A stretch of DNA of 64,000 nucleotides from Pelagibacteraceae bacterium AG-426-E17 (GTDB taxonomy: Bacteria; Pseudomonadota; Alphaproteobacteria; Pelagibacterales; Pelagibacteraceae): contig QCNP01000001.1 in the NCBI GenBank assembly GCA_003210095.1, positions 232,001 to 296,000 on the forward strand, read 5' to 3'. How positions within the stretch are numbered: the first letter of the stretch is position 1; each line of letters starts with the position of its first letter. The notes below the pieces were generated by a model. The model was not told the origin of the DNA. It saw only the letters and a program-made list of their open reading frames with translations, and did no database searches. Shown here piece after piece: positions 25,415 to 34,348 of the stretch. Both the position numbers and the translations under genes were made by a program.

Positions 25415-26982
25415 TAATTTATTTTCTCTTTAATAAGTGAAATCATTTCCTTCCTTCCAAAAAAACTGATGAAAAATCCTAGCCTTGGACCATTTTCTAC
25501 CCCAAATACTACCTCGTAGATTAATTTGAACCATTCTCTAAGGTTTTCTTTATAACCATTGTTTTTTCCTACAGTATAAATTTCTGTCTGTATATCCTCG
25601 GGCTTCATATTATCAGAACAGCTTTCTAATTTTGAAATTAAATCTAACAATGCTTTCATTTCAAAACTATTAGGTTTTTTGTATTTTTTATTTTGTTTGA
25701 CAACGTCGTTAAAGTATTTGATTGAATATTTTATTAAATTATTAAATATAGGAAAATTATTTTTAGCAACATTTGTTTTATAGTTTTTTACAAATTTCCA
25801 GAGTATTTCTTCAGATGATGCATTGCTTGTTTCAACTAAATTTAAAAGCATGGAAAAACTCATAATGTTATCCTCAGATGGAATATTACCATTATGGACA
25901 TGCCACAAAGGATTCAGCAATAGTTCTCGTGCATCCTGTTTTTTGCTTTTTTCTATTAAATCTAGATACTCATCTACAGCCTTTGGTACAATCTCCTTAT
26001 ATAATTTTTTAGCTCTTTTTGGATTTTGATACATGAACAACGACAAACTTTCTGGTGAAGCATAATCCAACCATTCCTCAATAGTTACACCATTACCTTT
26101 AGACTTTGATATTTTTTCACCTTTATCATCAAGAAATAATTCATAAGCAAAACCTGAAGGATTATTTTTTCCTAAAAGTTTAATTATTTTACTGGATAGA
26201 ATTGCGCTCTCAATTAAATCTTTTCCGTACATTTCAAAATCAACATCAAGCGTATACCATCTCATTGCCCAATCTACCTTCCATTGAAGTTTGCAGTTAC
26301 CATCTAAAATACTTGCCTTCAATTTTTTTCCATTATTATCAAAAACTAAAGATGAATTTTTTTTGTCTATTTCAATGATTGGTATTTCTAAAACTTTACC
26401 GGTTTCATTACATATAGGTAAGAAAGGCGAATATGTTTTTTGTCTTTCTTTTCCTAATGTTGGAATAATTATATTCATTATACCCTCGTAATTATCTAAT
26501 ATTTTTTTTAGTGTAGAATTAAAAAAACCAGATTTATATAAATTTGTTGAACTCATAAATTTGTATTCAAATTTAAATTTATCCAAAAATTTTTTGAGCA
26601 TTTCATTATTATGCTCTCCAAAGCTTTTAAATTTTTCAAATGGATCTGGAATATTTGTAAGTGGTTTATGTAAATTTTTATTTAGCACATCTTTATTTGG
26701 GACATTATCTGGTACCTTTCTTAAGCCATCTAAGTCGTCCGAAAATGTAATAATTTCTTTTGGTAGATCGGTTAAATAGTTCAATGCATTAACAACCATA
26801 CTTGTTCTTGCAACCTCCCCAAAGGTCCCAATATGAGGTAATCCTGAAGGACCATACCCAGTTTGAAGAATGATTTTTCCTTTTTTATCAATATATTTTT
26901 TTCTTTCCTTAAGAATCTTTTTTGCTTCTACAATTGGCCAAGAATTTGATTTTTGTATATCTTCTGTTTTAATTTTTATCAT
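25414..26982 (-). CDS. lysS: Lysyl-tRNA synthetase, class I
   Basis: A 522-residue class I LysRS, the form found in archaea and alphaproteobacteria, unrelated to the usual bacterial class II enzyme. The HIGH motif is in GPSGLPHIGTFGEVARTSMV, and the KMSKS equivalent is KISKSKGNGVTIEEWL. The pattern WAMRWYTLDVDFEMYGKDL is class I LysRS-specific. The C-terminal part is a helical anticodon-binding domain. I chose the ATG at 26982 (MIKIKTEDIQKSNSW); an upstream TTG adds 31 residues without family similarity. The gene is divergent from trkH over 85 bases. Confidence 0.95.
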   Translation of the reverse strand: MIKIKTEDIQKSNSWPIVEAKKILKERKKYIDKKGKIILQTGYGPSGLPHIGTFGEVARTSMVVNALNYLTDLPKEIITFSDDLDGLRKVPDNVPNKDVLNKNLHKPLTNIPDPFEKFKSFGEHNNEMLKKFLDKFKFEYKFMSSTNLYKSGFFNSTLKKILDNYEGIMNIIIPTLGKERQKTYSPFLPICNETGKVLEIPIIEIDKKNSSLVFDNNGKKLKASILDGNCKLQWKVDWAMRWYTLDVDFEMYGKDLIESAILSSKIIKLLGKNNPSGFAYELFLDDKGEKISKSKGNGVTIEEWLDYASPESLSLFMYQNPKRAKKLYKEIVPKAVDEYLDLIEKSKKQDARELLLNPLWHVHNGNIPSEDNIMSFSMLLNLVETSNASSEEILWKFVKNYKTNVAKNNFPIFNNLIKYSIKYFNDVVKQNKKYKKPNSFEMKALLDLISKLESCSDNMKPEDIQTEIYTVGKNNGYKENLREWFKLIYEVVFGVENGPRLGFFISFFGRKEMISLIKEKIN

Positions 26983-27067
26983 CAATCTAAAATATCTTGT
27001 ATTTTTAGAATATATTTTATTCTTATAATGTTGAAATTTATTTTCCATAAAATAATGTTCGATAAAA

Positions 27068-28513
27068 ATGTCCAATTATAAAACTGTATTTTTTACACTA
27101 GGTATATTGCTTGTAATTTTAGGAGTTGCGATGTTAATACCTGTTATATTTCAGCTATTTTATAAAGAATTTAATTCAACTTTTATTATTTCATCAATAA
27201 TTACTGTTATATTTGGTATACTATTTTTTTTATCAAATATAGATCATCAGAAAACAATAAATACTCAACAGGCTTTTTTACTTACTGCACTCTCATGGAT
27301 TAGTATTGCAATTTTTGGGTCTATCCCATTTATTTTCTCAGAACTTAATCTGTCTGTAACTGATGCTTTTTTTGAAAGTATGTCAGGTATTACAACAACT
27401 GGTTCAACTATAATTTCTAACATTGAAACTACACCAAAAGCAATTCTAATTTGGCGAGCAATGCTTCAATGGTTAGGAGGAATTGGAATAATTTTAATGG
27501 CAATTACTTTAATGCCAATTATGAACATTGGAGGTATGCAATTATTAAAAATTTCAGGTAATGACACTTCAGAAAAAATTCTTCCTAAGTCTAAGCAGAT
27601 TTCTTTAAGATTAATTATTATTTATCTAGTACTCACCTTTTCTTGTGCTCTCTTTTATAAAATTTCAGGCATGAATTATTTTGATAGTTTATCACACGCA
27701 ATGACAACAATATCTACAGGTGGTTTTTCAAATTATGATCAGTCAATAGGTTATTTTAATAATCCTAAAATAGAAACTGTCTCTATTATTTTTATTTTAT
27801 TGGGAAGTATTCCATTTATTTCTTATATCAAATTTATTTCTGGTAATAAAAAAATAATCTTTAAGGATGAACAAATAAAATTATTTTTTAAAATGATTAT
27901 TATATCAGTTTTTATACTTTTTGTTTATTTAGCAATTGTAAATCAAAATATATTTGAAATCTCTATCAGATCTATAATTTTTAACGTAGTATCAATTCTA
28001 ACAGGAACAGGTTATGTCACTAAAGAATTTGACCAATGGGGAAACTTTCCGCTTATATTTTTTTTGATATTAATGTTTATTGGTGGATGCGCTGGATCAA
28101 CGACATGTGGTATAAAGATATTTAGAGTACATATACTATATTATTTTGTAAAAAATCAACTTTTAAAAGTTATATACCCTAGAGCAATTATAAATTTAAG
28201 ATATAACGACAGTAATGTAGATGATAAGCTAATTGCATCTATAGTTTCTTTTGTTTATCTGTATATATTAATTTTTTTTGTTTTAGCTTCATTGCTAACT
28301 TTAACTGGCTTAGATTTTACAACATCTATATCTGGTGCTGCCTCATCATTGTCAAATGTTGGTCCAGGTCTAGGAAGTGAAATTGGACCAAATAGTAACT
28401 ACTCTAACTTGCCTGAGCAATCAAAATGGTTGCTAAGTTTGGGTATGATAATGGGAAGGTTGGAAATATTCGCAATATTAATAGTTTTTTTACCTTCTTT
28501 TTGGAGAAAATAA
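27068..28513 (+). CDS. trkH: Trk/Ktr potassium uptake channel subunit TrkH
   Basis: A 481-residue inner-membrane K+ transporter with the four MPM repeats of the SKT family. Pore loops are visible as ESMSGITTTGSTII, HAMTTISTGGFSNYD, SILTGTGYVTKEFDQW and SSLSNVGPGLGSEIGP, each with the selectivity Gly. MLQWLGGIGIILMAITLMPIM and GGCAGSTTCGIKIFR are TrkH signatures. The NAD-binding partner TrkA is not in the window. The following AmpG-like gene begins directly after the TAA stop. Confidence 0.95.
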   Translation: MSNYKTVFFTLGILLVILGVAMLIPVIFQLFYKEFNSTFIISSIITVIFGILFFLSNIDHQKTINTQQAFLLTALSWISIAIFGSIPFIFSELNLSVTDAFFESMSGITTTGSTIISNIETTPKAILIWRAMLQWLGGIGIILMAITLMPIMNIGGMQLLKISGNDTSEKILPKSKQISLRLIIIYLVLTFSCALFYKISGMNYFDSLSHAMTTISTGGFSNYDQSIGYFNNPKIETVSIIFILLGSIPFISYIKFISGNKKIIFKDEQIKLFFKMIIISVFILFVYLAIVNQNIFEISIRSIIFNVVSILTGTGYVTKEFDQWGNFPLIFFLILMFIGGCAGSTTCGIKIFRVHILYYFVKNQLLKVIYPRAIINLRYNDSNVDDKLIASIVSFVYLYILIFFVLASLLTLTGLDFTTSISGAASSLSNVGPGLGSEIGPNSNYSNLPEQSKWLLSLGMIMGRLEIFAILIVFLPSFWRK

Positions 28514-29974
28514 TTGAGAAAAAAAATATCTTTTTTTATAAGCGAGAAACCTCTTAAAATGTTGATGTTAGGTTTTTCTTCTGGATTGCCAATACTTCTA
28601 GTATTTTCTACACTATCTGTATGGTTATCTAAAGCAGGGGTAGCTAGAGGAACAATAACTCTTTTTAGTTGGGCAGGTTTTGCTTATGCATTTAAATTTT
28701 TATGGTCTCCTATAGTAGATAAAATTAATATTTCGTTTTTTTCAAAGATGGGCCAAAGAAGAAGTTGGTTATTAATTGTTCAGATATTAATAATAATATC
28801 ACTAATATTAACTTCGTTTACAGATCCACAGAAAAACTTAAAAATCACAGCAATATGTATAACTTTAGTAGCTTTTTTTAGTGCTACTCAAGACATTATA
28901 ATTGATGCTTTTAGAATTGAGTCAGTAAATCAAAACAAACAGGGGCCACTTTCATCAATGTATATAGCTGGATATAGAATAGGAATGCTTATAGGTGGAG
29001 CAGGAAGCTTATGGTTGGCATCATATTGGGGTGTAGAACAATATGATCAATCTGTATGGAAAAAAGTATATTTGACCATGGCTTTACTAATGTTAATTGG
29101 AATATTTGCAAATATTATATCCAAAGATCCATCCAAATTTCAAATAAAGTCAAAAAATACCATGCAACATCTGCGTCTCTTTTTTATAACAATATTATCG
29201 GTATTTATTTTTATTTACCTATATTCAATTATACAAAAATCCTATAACGATAATTTTTTAAATTTTTTATTTACAACTTTTAAACTAGCTTTATGTTTTA
29301 TAATTTGTGGAACTTTGATGTATACACTAACAAAAATTAGAGTAGTTAATAAAAATTTAGTTAATAAATCTTACATAGAGCCCATTAAAAATTTTATAAT
29401 AAGATATGGAAAATTTGCAGTCATTATTCTTCTTTTAATATCTCTTTACAGAATTGCTGACGTAGTCATGGGTGTTATGGCAAATTTATTCTATTTAGAA
29501 AAAGGTTATAGCGTGTCTGAAATTGCGACTTACTCTAAATTTTTTGGTGTTTTTGCAACTATACTAGGCGGAGTCTTAGGAGGTTATTTTGCATTTAAAT
29601 TTGGAACCATGAAAGCTTTATTTTTAGGAGCATTGATAGCCTCAATGAGTAATTTATTATTTGCATGGCTTGCTAATGTTGATACCAATATACAATTTTT
29701 GATTATGGTTATTACTGCAGATAATATTTCTAGTGGATTTGCTGGTGCAGCCTTTGTTGTTTATTTATCTGGTTTAACTTCAATAAAATTTACAGCAACT
29801 CAATATGCTCTATTTAGTTCTTTAATGTTATTCTTACCAAAATTAATTGCTGGGTATTCTGGGTCTTGGGTTGATGTAATGGGATATCAGAATTATTTCA
29901 TTACTACCGCAATGATGGGTTTACCAGTTTTAATATTGATTATTTGGATTTCTAAAATAGCACCAATTAAATGA
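28514..29974 (+). CDS. ampG: MFS permease, AmpG-like muropeptide transporter
   Basis: A 486-residue, roughly 12-14 helix MFS protein. The N-terminal GFSSGLPILLVFSTLSVWL, followed by a helix with FKFLWSPIVDKI, is the AmpG signature. ATQDIIIDAFRIE and the AGYRIGMLIGGAGSLWLASYWG segments are the second and third family blocks. AmpG imports GlcNAc-anhydroMurNAc muropeptides into the cytosol. The start is TTG directly after the trkH stop; the next Met (MLMLGFSS, residue 16) is an alternative. A long loop between residues 200 and 300 is poorly conserved. The adjacent NlpC/P60 peptidase supports a role in cell-wall peptide handling. Confidence 0.85.
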   Translation: MRKKISFFISEKPLKMLMLGFSSGLPILLVFSTLSVWLSKAGVARGTITLFSWAGFAYAFKFLWSPIVDKINISFFSKMGQRRSWLLIVQILIIISLILTSFTDPQKNLKITAICITLVAFFSATQDIIIDAFRIESVNQNKQGPLSSMYIAGYRIGMLIGGAGSLWLASYWGVEQYDQSVWKKVYLTMALLMLIGIFANIISKDPSKFQIKSKNTMQHLRLFFITILSVFIFIYLYSIIQKSYNDNFLNFLFTTFKLALCFIICGTLMYTLTKIRVVNKNLVNKSYIEPIKNFIIRYGKFAVIILLLISLYRIADVVMGVMANLFYLEKGYSVSEIATYSKFFGVFATILGGVLGGYFAFKFGTMKALFLGALIASMSNLLFAWLANVDTNIQFLIMVITADNISSGFAGAAFVVYLSGLTSIKFTATQYALFSSLMLFLPKLIAGYSGSWVDVMGYQNYFITTAMMGLPVLILIIWISKIAPIK

Positions 29975-30684
29975 TTAATAATTACAATATTACAAATATT
30001 TATGAAAAAAATAATTTTAAGTCAAAAATCTCTTCACAATTACTTTACGGTGAAAAATTCAAAATTATTAAAAAAAAACAAGGCTGGTTAAAAATAAAAA
30101 CCAGTTACGATAATTATACCGGTTTTATTAAAAAAAAAAATTATTCAAAAAATTATAAATTAACGCATAAGGTATATAATCTAAAAGCATATCTTTATTC
30201 AAAACCTTTAAAAAGATATAAAACAAAAAAGTTTTTAAGCTTTTGTTCATTAGTTTCTTTAAAAGATAACAAGAATAATTTTTATAAATTAGGTAATCTT
30301 TGGATTGAAAAAAAAGATGTGGTACCTATTAAATATAGAGAGGATTTATTTAAAAGAGTTTCTATTTTTAAAAATGTTAAATATAAATGGGGTGGAAAAA
30401 GTTGTAATGGAATTGACTGTTCAGCATTAATTCAAATTTTTTATAAATTTAATAACTTATATTGTCCAAGAGATACAAAGGATCAAATTAGATATTTCAA
30501 AAATAAGAAAATGATTATTAAAAACGCACTAATTTTTTGGAAAGGTCACGTTGCATTATGCCTTTCAAAATCCAAATTGATTCATGCTTATGGACCAAAA
30601 AAAAAAGTTTTGATAATGGATATAAATAAAACTATTAAATTAATAAAAAAAACAGCAAAGTTAAATGTTATTGGTATTAGATAA
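29971..30684 (+). CDS. NlpC/P60 family cell-wall peptidase with SH3-like domains
   Basis: A 237-residue protein. The N-terminal half holds two bacterial SH3-like segments (LLYGEKFKIIKKKQGWLKIKT and a second ending VVPIKYRED). The C-terminal half is NlpC/P60: KYKWGGKSCNGIDCSALIQ supplies the catalytic Cys, GHVALCLSKSKLIHAYG the His. It resembles gamma-D-Glu-diamino-acid endopeptidases that cut peptidoglycan peptides. No signal peptide is visible, which fits a cytosolic recycling role after AmpG import. It overlaps both neighbours by 1-4 bases, so it is tightly coupled with ampG and the sulfotransferase gene. Very Lys-rich. Confidence 0.88.
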   Translation: MINNYNITNIYEKNNFKSKISSQLLYGEKFKIIKKKQGWLKIKTSYDNYTGFIKKKNYSKNYKLTHKVYNLKAYLYSKPLKRYKTKKFLSFCSLVSLKDNKNNFYKLGNLWIEKKDVVPIKYREDLFKRVSIFKNVKYKWGGKSCNGIDCSALIQIFYKFNNLYCPRDTKDQIRYFKNKKMIIKNALIFWKGHVALCLSKSKLIHAYGPKKKVLIMDINKTIKLIKKTAKLNVIGIR

Positions 30685-32201
30685 TGAAAAATAAAAACCA
30701 TATTTTAAAACAAAAGTTTGAGGATTTAAAAGTTAAACTTTCAGAAAAAAAATTTGATGAGGTTATAAATGAATGCGAGGAAATATTAAAAAATAATGAT
30801 AATCCAGTTTTTTTTAATCTACTTTGTTTAGCTTACATGAACAAAAAGGAGTTTGAAAAAGCTGTAAATATTATGAATCAAGCAATAAATTTAAATTCAA
30901 AAAATCCAGATTTTTATAACAATCTAGGTATGTGCTATTCAAAAATGTTTAAATATAAAAAGGCTAATGAAACATACCAAAAAGGATTAGAATTAGATAA
31001 AGATAACTTGCATATACTTAATAATTTAGGAAATTTAAAAAAAGACTTAGATCAAACTGAAGAAGCAGTCAAGATTTACAAAAAAATTCTTTCAATTCAA
31101 CCAGATGCTATGGCAGTGATTTATAACTTAGCAGGACTTTATAATAGTATGGGTGAAATTGAAAAATCGAAAGTATTATTTTTAAAAATTTTGAAACATA
31201 ACTCGAAGTTTACTGAGGCTGATAGAATTATCTCAGAAACAACAAGGTATGAAAAAAATAATCAACATTTTCAGGAAATGAAAAAAAAACTAAAGAATGA
31301 AAAATTAAACGAAGAGTCTCTTGTGCATTTATATTTTGCACTTGCCAAAGCTTATCATGATCAAAAAGATTTTGATGCTGCTTTTAAAAATTATAAAAAA
31401 GCAAACGATCTTTGTAAAAAGATTAGAAAATATAAAATTGATAAGGATAAGGAAATTTTTTCTTCAATAAAAAAAAACTTCATTAATTTAGATATTTCAA
31501 GTCTTAAAAAAATTGAGAGGAAGTTTATATTTATAATTGGCATGCCTAGGTCTGGAACATCACTAACTGAGCAAATATTATCATGTCACAACAATGTATT
31601 CGGAGGTGGAGAATTACCAATCACAGAACGAATATATAATAATTATTTTGATAACAAACTAATTAATAATGAAACACTAGTTAAATCTAATAAAGAATAT
31701 TTAGAATATATATCGAATATAGATAACACAGGTAAAGTTTTTACAGATAAGGCCCCATTAAATTTTCTGTATGTAGGTTTTATACTAAAATATCTTCCAA
31801 ACTCTAAATTTATAAACATAGTAAGAAATCCAATAGATAACTGCTGGTCAATATATAAAAATTTTTTTCCTGCTAAAATAAATTTTTCTTATAATTTAAG
31901 AGATCTTGCAGAATATTATAAATTATACAAAGATATTATAGTATTTTGGAAAAAATATTATCCAAAAAAAATATATGATTTAAATTATGAAAGTCTAGTA
32001 ACTAATTCAGAAAAAGAAATAAAAAATTTGTTAAAATTTTGTGAATTGGAATGGGATGAGAATTGTTTAAATCCTGAAAAAAATACTAGAGTCATCAAAA
32101 CTATTAGTTACAATCAAGCTAGACAACCAATTTATAAAACTTCTTTAAAATCTTATAGTAATTATGATAATTATTTAAAAGATTTAAAAATATTAATCTA
32201 A
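30684..32201 (+). CDS. TPR-repeat sulfotransferase family protein
   Basis: A 505-residue fusion. Residues 1-250 are about six TPR repeats (NPVFFNLLCLAYMNKKEFEKA, NPDFYNNLGMCYSKMFKYKKA, HILNNLGNLKKDLDQTEEA and so on). Residues 270-505 are a sulfotransferase domain: FIFIIGMPRSGTSLTEQILS binds the 5'-phosphosulfate of PAPS, and FINIVRNPIDNCWSIYKNFF the 3'-phosphate. This architecture is common in marine alphaproteobacteria, but the acceptor is not known. It ends a trkH-ampG-nlpC run. It shares CTAA with the stop of the opposite-strand tyrA. No further function is assigned. Confidence 0.87.
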   Translation: MKNKNHILKQKFEDLKVKLSEKKFDEVINECEEILKNNDNPVFFNLLCLAYMNKKEFEKAVNIMNQAINLNSKNPDFYNNLGMCYSKMFKYKKANETYQKGLELDKDNLHILNNLGNLKKDLDQTEEAVKIYKKILSIQPDAMAVIYNLAGLYNSMGEIEKSKVLFLKILKHNSKFTEADRIISETTRYEKNNQHFQEMKKKLKNEKLNEESLVHLYFALAKAYHDQKDFDAAFKNYKKANDLCKKIRKYKIDKDKEIFSSIKKNFINLDISSLKKIERKFIFIIGMPRSGTSLTEQILSCHNNVFGGGELPITERIYNNYFDNKLINNETLVKSNKEYLEYISNIDNTGKVFTDKAPLNFLYVGFILKYLPNSKFINIVRNPIDNCWSIYKNFFPAKINFSYNLRDLAEYYKLYKDIIVFWKKYYPKKIYDLNYESLVTNSEKEIKNLLKFCELEWDENCLNPEKNTRVIKTISYNQARQPIYKTSLKSYSNYDNYLKDLKILI

Positions 32202-33097
32202 GAGTCATCTCTACCAAAATTTGGTTTTGCAACATCTTGTTTCATAAAAATTATTTGTTTTCTAACTTTTTTCGAATTTTTTAAAATTTTTAGTATTTCT
32301 TTGTTATTTTTATTTTGAATTTTTTTCTTAAAATCTTTTAAATTTTTAATAAACATATCAATAGAATTTATTATATTTCTATCATTACTAAAAAAAATAT
32401 CTCGCCACATAATTTCGTTAGAAGCAGCAGTCCTTGAAAAATCCCTCAAACCGCCAGCGCTAAATTTTATAATATTATTCTTATTTTTTTGTTGAAAGTT
32501 CAAAGCTGTTTTTATTAGATTATATGCAACCAAATGTGGAAGGTGACTAGTTATTGAAAAAATATTATCATGTTCTCTTGTTTTCATTAAGACTGTATTC
32601 GAACCAAGTTTTTTCCAAAATTTCGTTATTAATCTAAGTTTTTTTTTATTTTTATTTTTAATAATTACGCACCATTTATTTTTGAATAATTTTGAATTTC
32701 CATATTCTGGGCCACTTACCTCTGATCCTGCAATAGGATGGCTTAATATGAAATTTCTATCTAATATAGAATTATTTTTAATTAAATTTTCTACATTATT
32801 TTTAGTTGACCCTACATCTGTTATTATATTCTTATCAGTTATATATTTAGATACATTTTTAAGAATATTTTTATATTGAGACATTGGTGTTGCTAAAATT
32901 ATTAAATCCATATTAGAGATTTTATTATCTAAATTTTTTAAAAATTTAACTTTTTTAAAAAGTCTTTTTGTTATTAATCGATTTTTTTTTGATTTTTCAA
33001 AAATGTAAATTTGTTTAGTTAATTTTTTTTTTACAATTCCCCTAAGTAAAGATGATCCAATTAACCCACAGCCAATTATAAGAATATTTTTAAACAT
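32198..33097 (-). CDS. tyrA: Prephenate/arogenate dehydrogenase
   Basis: A 299-residue monofunctional TyrA of tyrosine synthesis. The NAD(P)-binding Rossmann motif is ILIIGCGLIGSSLLRG. LIILATPMSQYKNIL, ITDVGSTKNNVENL, HPIAGSEVSGPEYG and ITSHLPHLVAYNL are standard TyrA blocks with the catalytic His in SHPIAGSE. Prephenate versus arogenate use cannot be told. It lies directly after hisC (8-base overlap), an arrangement common in alphaproteobacteria where HisC also serves aromatic amino acids. Convergent overlap with the TPR-sulfotransferase gene by four bases. Confidence 0.93.
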   Translation of the reverse strand: MFKNILIIGCGLIGSSLLRGIVKKKLTKQIYIFEKSKKNRLITKRLFKKVKFLKNLDNKISNMDLIILATPMSQYKNILKNVSKYITDKNIITDVGSTKNNVENLIKNNSILDRNFILSHPIAGSEVSGPEYGNSKLFKNKWCVIIKNKNKKKLRLITKFWKKLGSNTVLMKTREHDNIFSITSHLPHLVAYNLIKTALNFQQKNKNNIIKFSAGGLRDFSRTAASNEIMWRDIFFSNDRNIINSIDMFIKNLKDFKKKIQNKNNKEILKILKNSKKVRKQIIFMKQDVAKPNFGRDDS

Positions 33098-34172
33098 TAA
33101 TAAATATTGAATTTAAAGCCTTAATTAATAACATATTTTCTTTAGTATTTCCGATAGTAATTCTTAGTTTATTTTTTATTTTATATATTTCAAGACTTCT
33201 AACTATAATACCTTTCTGTTCGAGTTTATCTTTTATATATTTTGCTGAAAATTTGCATTTATCAAAATTTAAAAATAGAAAATTAGCAGAAATATCATTT
33301 GTAGTAATGTTAAATTTTTCAAACGTTTTTTTAAGTTTTTTTGCCCAGAATAAATTATGCTTTATAGATTTTTTAACAAATTTTATATCTTTTAAAGATT
33401 CTACAGCAGACATTTCTCCAATTTTGGTTACATTAAAAGGAGGTTTTATTTTCATTAAAGCATTAACTATTTCACTTGAACCATATCCCCAGCCAACTCT
33501 AAGTGATGCTAAGCCATATATTTTAGAAAAAGTTCTGAGTATAAAAACATTTTTAGTATTTTTAAAAAGTTTTAGGGCTGACGTATAATCGTGATTTACA
33601 ACATATTCCTCATAAGCATCATCTAGAACAAGCAATATATTAGATCTAAGTTTCTTTCTTAAATTTTTTAATTCACTAAGATTTAAATATGAACCAGTAG
33701 GATTATTGGGATTTGCTAAAAATACCATCTTAGTTTTTTTAGTAACTTTTTTGACTATTTGATCAACTGATACTTTAAAATTGATTTCGTTAGCAAAAAT
33801 TACCTTTGCCCCAACAATTTTTGAGTAAATTCTATACATTAAAAAACTATACTTTGGTACTATAACCTCATCATTTTTATTTAAAAATAATTGGCATAAC
33901 ATCTGAATTATTTCATCAGATCCCGAGCCACAAATAACTTGATTAAAGTTACAATTATATTTTTTTGAAATTTCTTTCCTTAAAATTTTTGATTTTGAGT
34001 CAGGATACCTAAAAATTTTTTTAGTTTTGGAAATAATTTTTTTAATTCTTGAAGAACATCCAAGAGCTGACTCATTTGCTGATAATTTAATTACTTTACT
34101 TTTTTTTTTTAATAATGATCTTCCAGGTCTATAGCTCTCTATACCTATTTTTTTAAAAACAATTTTTTGCAT
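33090..34172 (-). CDS. hisC: Histidinol-phosphate aminotransferase
   Basis: A 360-residue fold type I aminotransferase. IESYRPGRS at the start, KLSANESALGCS, ICGSGSDEIIQML, FLANPNNPTGSYL, LVLDDAYEEYV, the PLP Lys in ILRTFSKIYGLASLRVGWG and C-terminal LRITIGNTKENM are all HisC blocks. It catalyses the glutamate-dependent step of histidine synthesis and often aromatic transamination. Coupled to tyrA, which suggests the aromatic role here (inference). An 11-base A homopolymer lies near the 5' end (34100-34110). The gene is divergent from the SAM-II/metX unit. Confidence 0.93.
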   Translation of the reverse strand: MQKIVFKKIGIESYRPGRSLLKKKSKVIKLSANESALGCSSRIKKIISKTKKIFRYPDSKSKILRKEISKKYNCNFNQVICGSGSDEIIQMLCQLFLNKNDEVIVPKYSFLMYRIYSKIVGAKVIFANEINFKVSVDQIVKKVTKKTKMVFLANPNNPTGSYLNLSELKNLRKKLRSNILLVLDDAYEEYVVNHDYTSALKLFKNTKNVFILRTFSKIYGLASLRVGWGYGSSEIVNALMKIKPPFNVTKIGEMSAVESLKDIKFVKKSIKHNLFWAKKLKKTFEKFNITTNDISANFLFLNFDKCKFSAKYIKDKLEQKGIIVRSLEIYKIKNKLRITIGNTKENMLLIKALNSIFINV

Positions 34173-34232
34173 AAGTCTATATATAAATATTATTAGATAA
34201 TTTAAATAAAATTTAATAATGTTTTCTAATAT

Positions 34233-34259
34233 TTGACATTGGTAGCCACATACTATACA
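34233..34259 (+). promoter_or_regulatory. Sigma70-type promoter of the metX riboswitch transcript
   Basis: TTGACA (34233-34238), 15-base spacer, TATACA (34254-34259). The expected start of transcription, about seven bases later near 34266, coincides with the first bases of the SAM-II aptamer, which supports both calls. Confidence 0.6.
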
Positions 34260-34265
34260 AGATTT

Positions 34266-34316
34266 TTGCGCTGATTTAACTGAATTGCGAGCGCTTTAAA
34301 AAAACCGCTAAATAAG
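34266..34316 (+). ncRNA. SAM-II riboswitch controlling metX-metW
   Basis: A compact pseudoknot aptamer. Helix P1 is GCGCT (34268-34272) with AGCGC (34290-34294); the loop carries the invariant GATTTAAC (34273-34280), then TTGCGAGCGC, an A-rich linker (34298-34304) and CGCTAAA (34306-34312), the conserved 3' strand. This matches the known SAM-II consensus of alphaproteobacteria, where SAM binding hides the translation start region and lowers expression of methionine genes. The metX ATG is 33 bases downstream. It is the only riboswitch I recognise in the window. Confidence 0.92.
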
Positions 34317-34348
34317 TTTTTTTTCTCTCACAATTCAAATCAGAAATT

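Noticed and set aside
25414-27075. A 553-residue version of class I LysRS starting at a TTG at 27075
   Set aside because: The extra 31 N-terminal residues do not resemble the family, the codon is TTG, and it would extend to within the trkH start. The ATG at 26982 gives a normal N-terminus.
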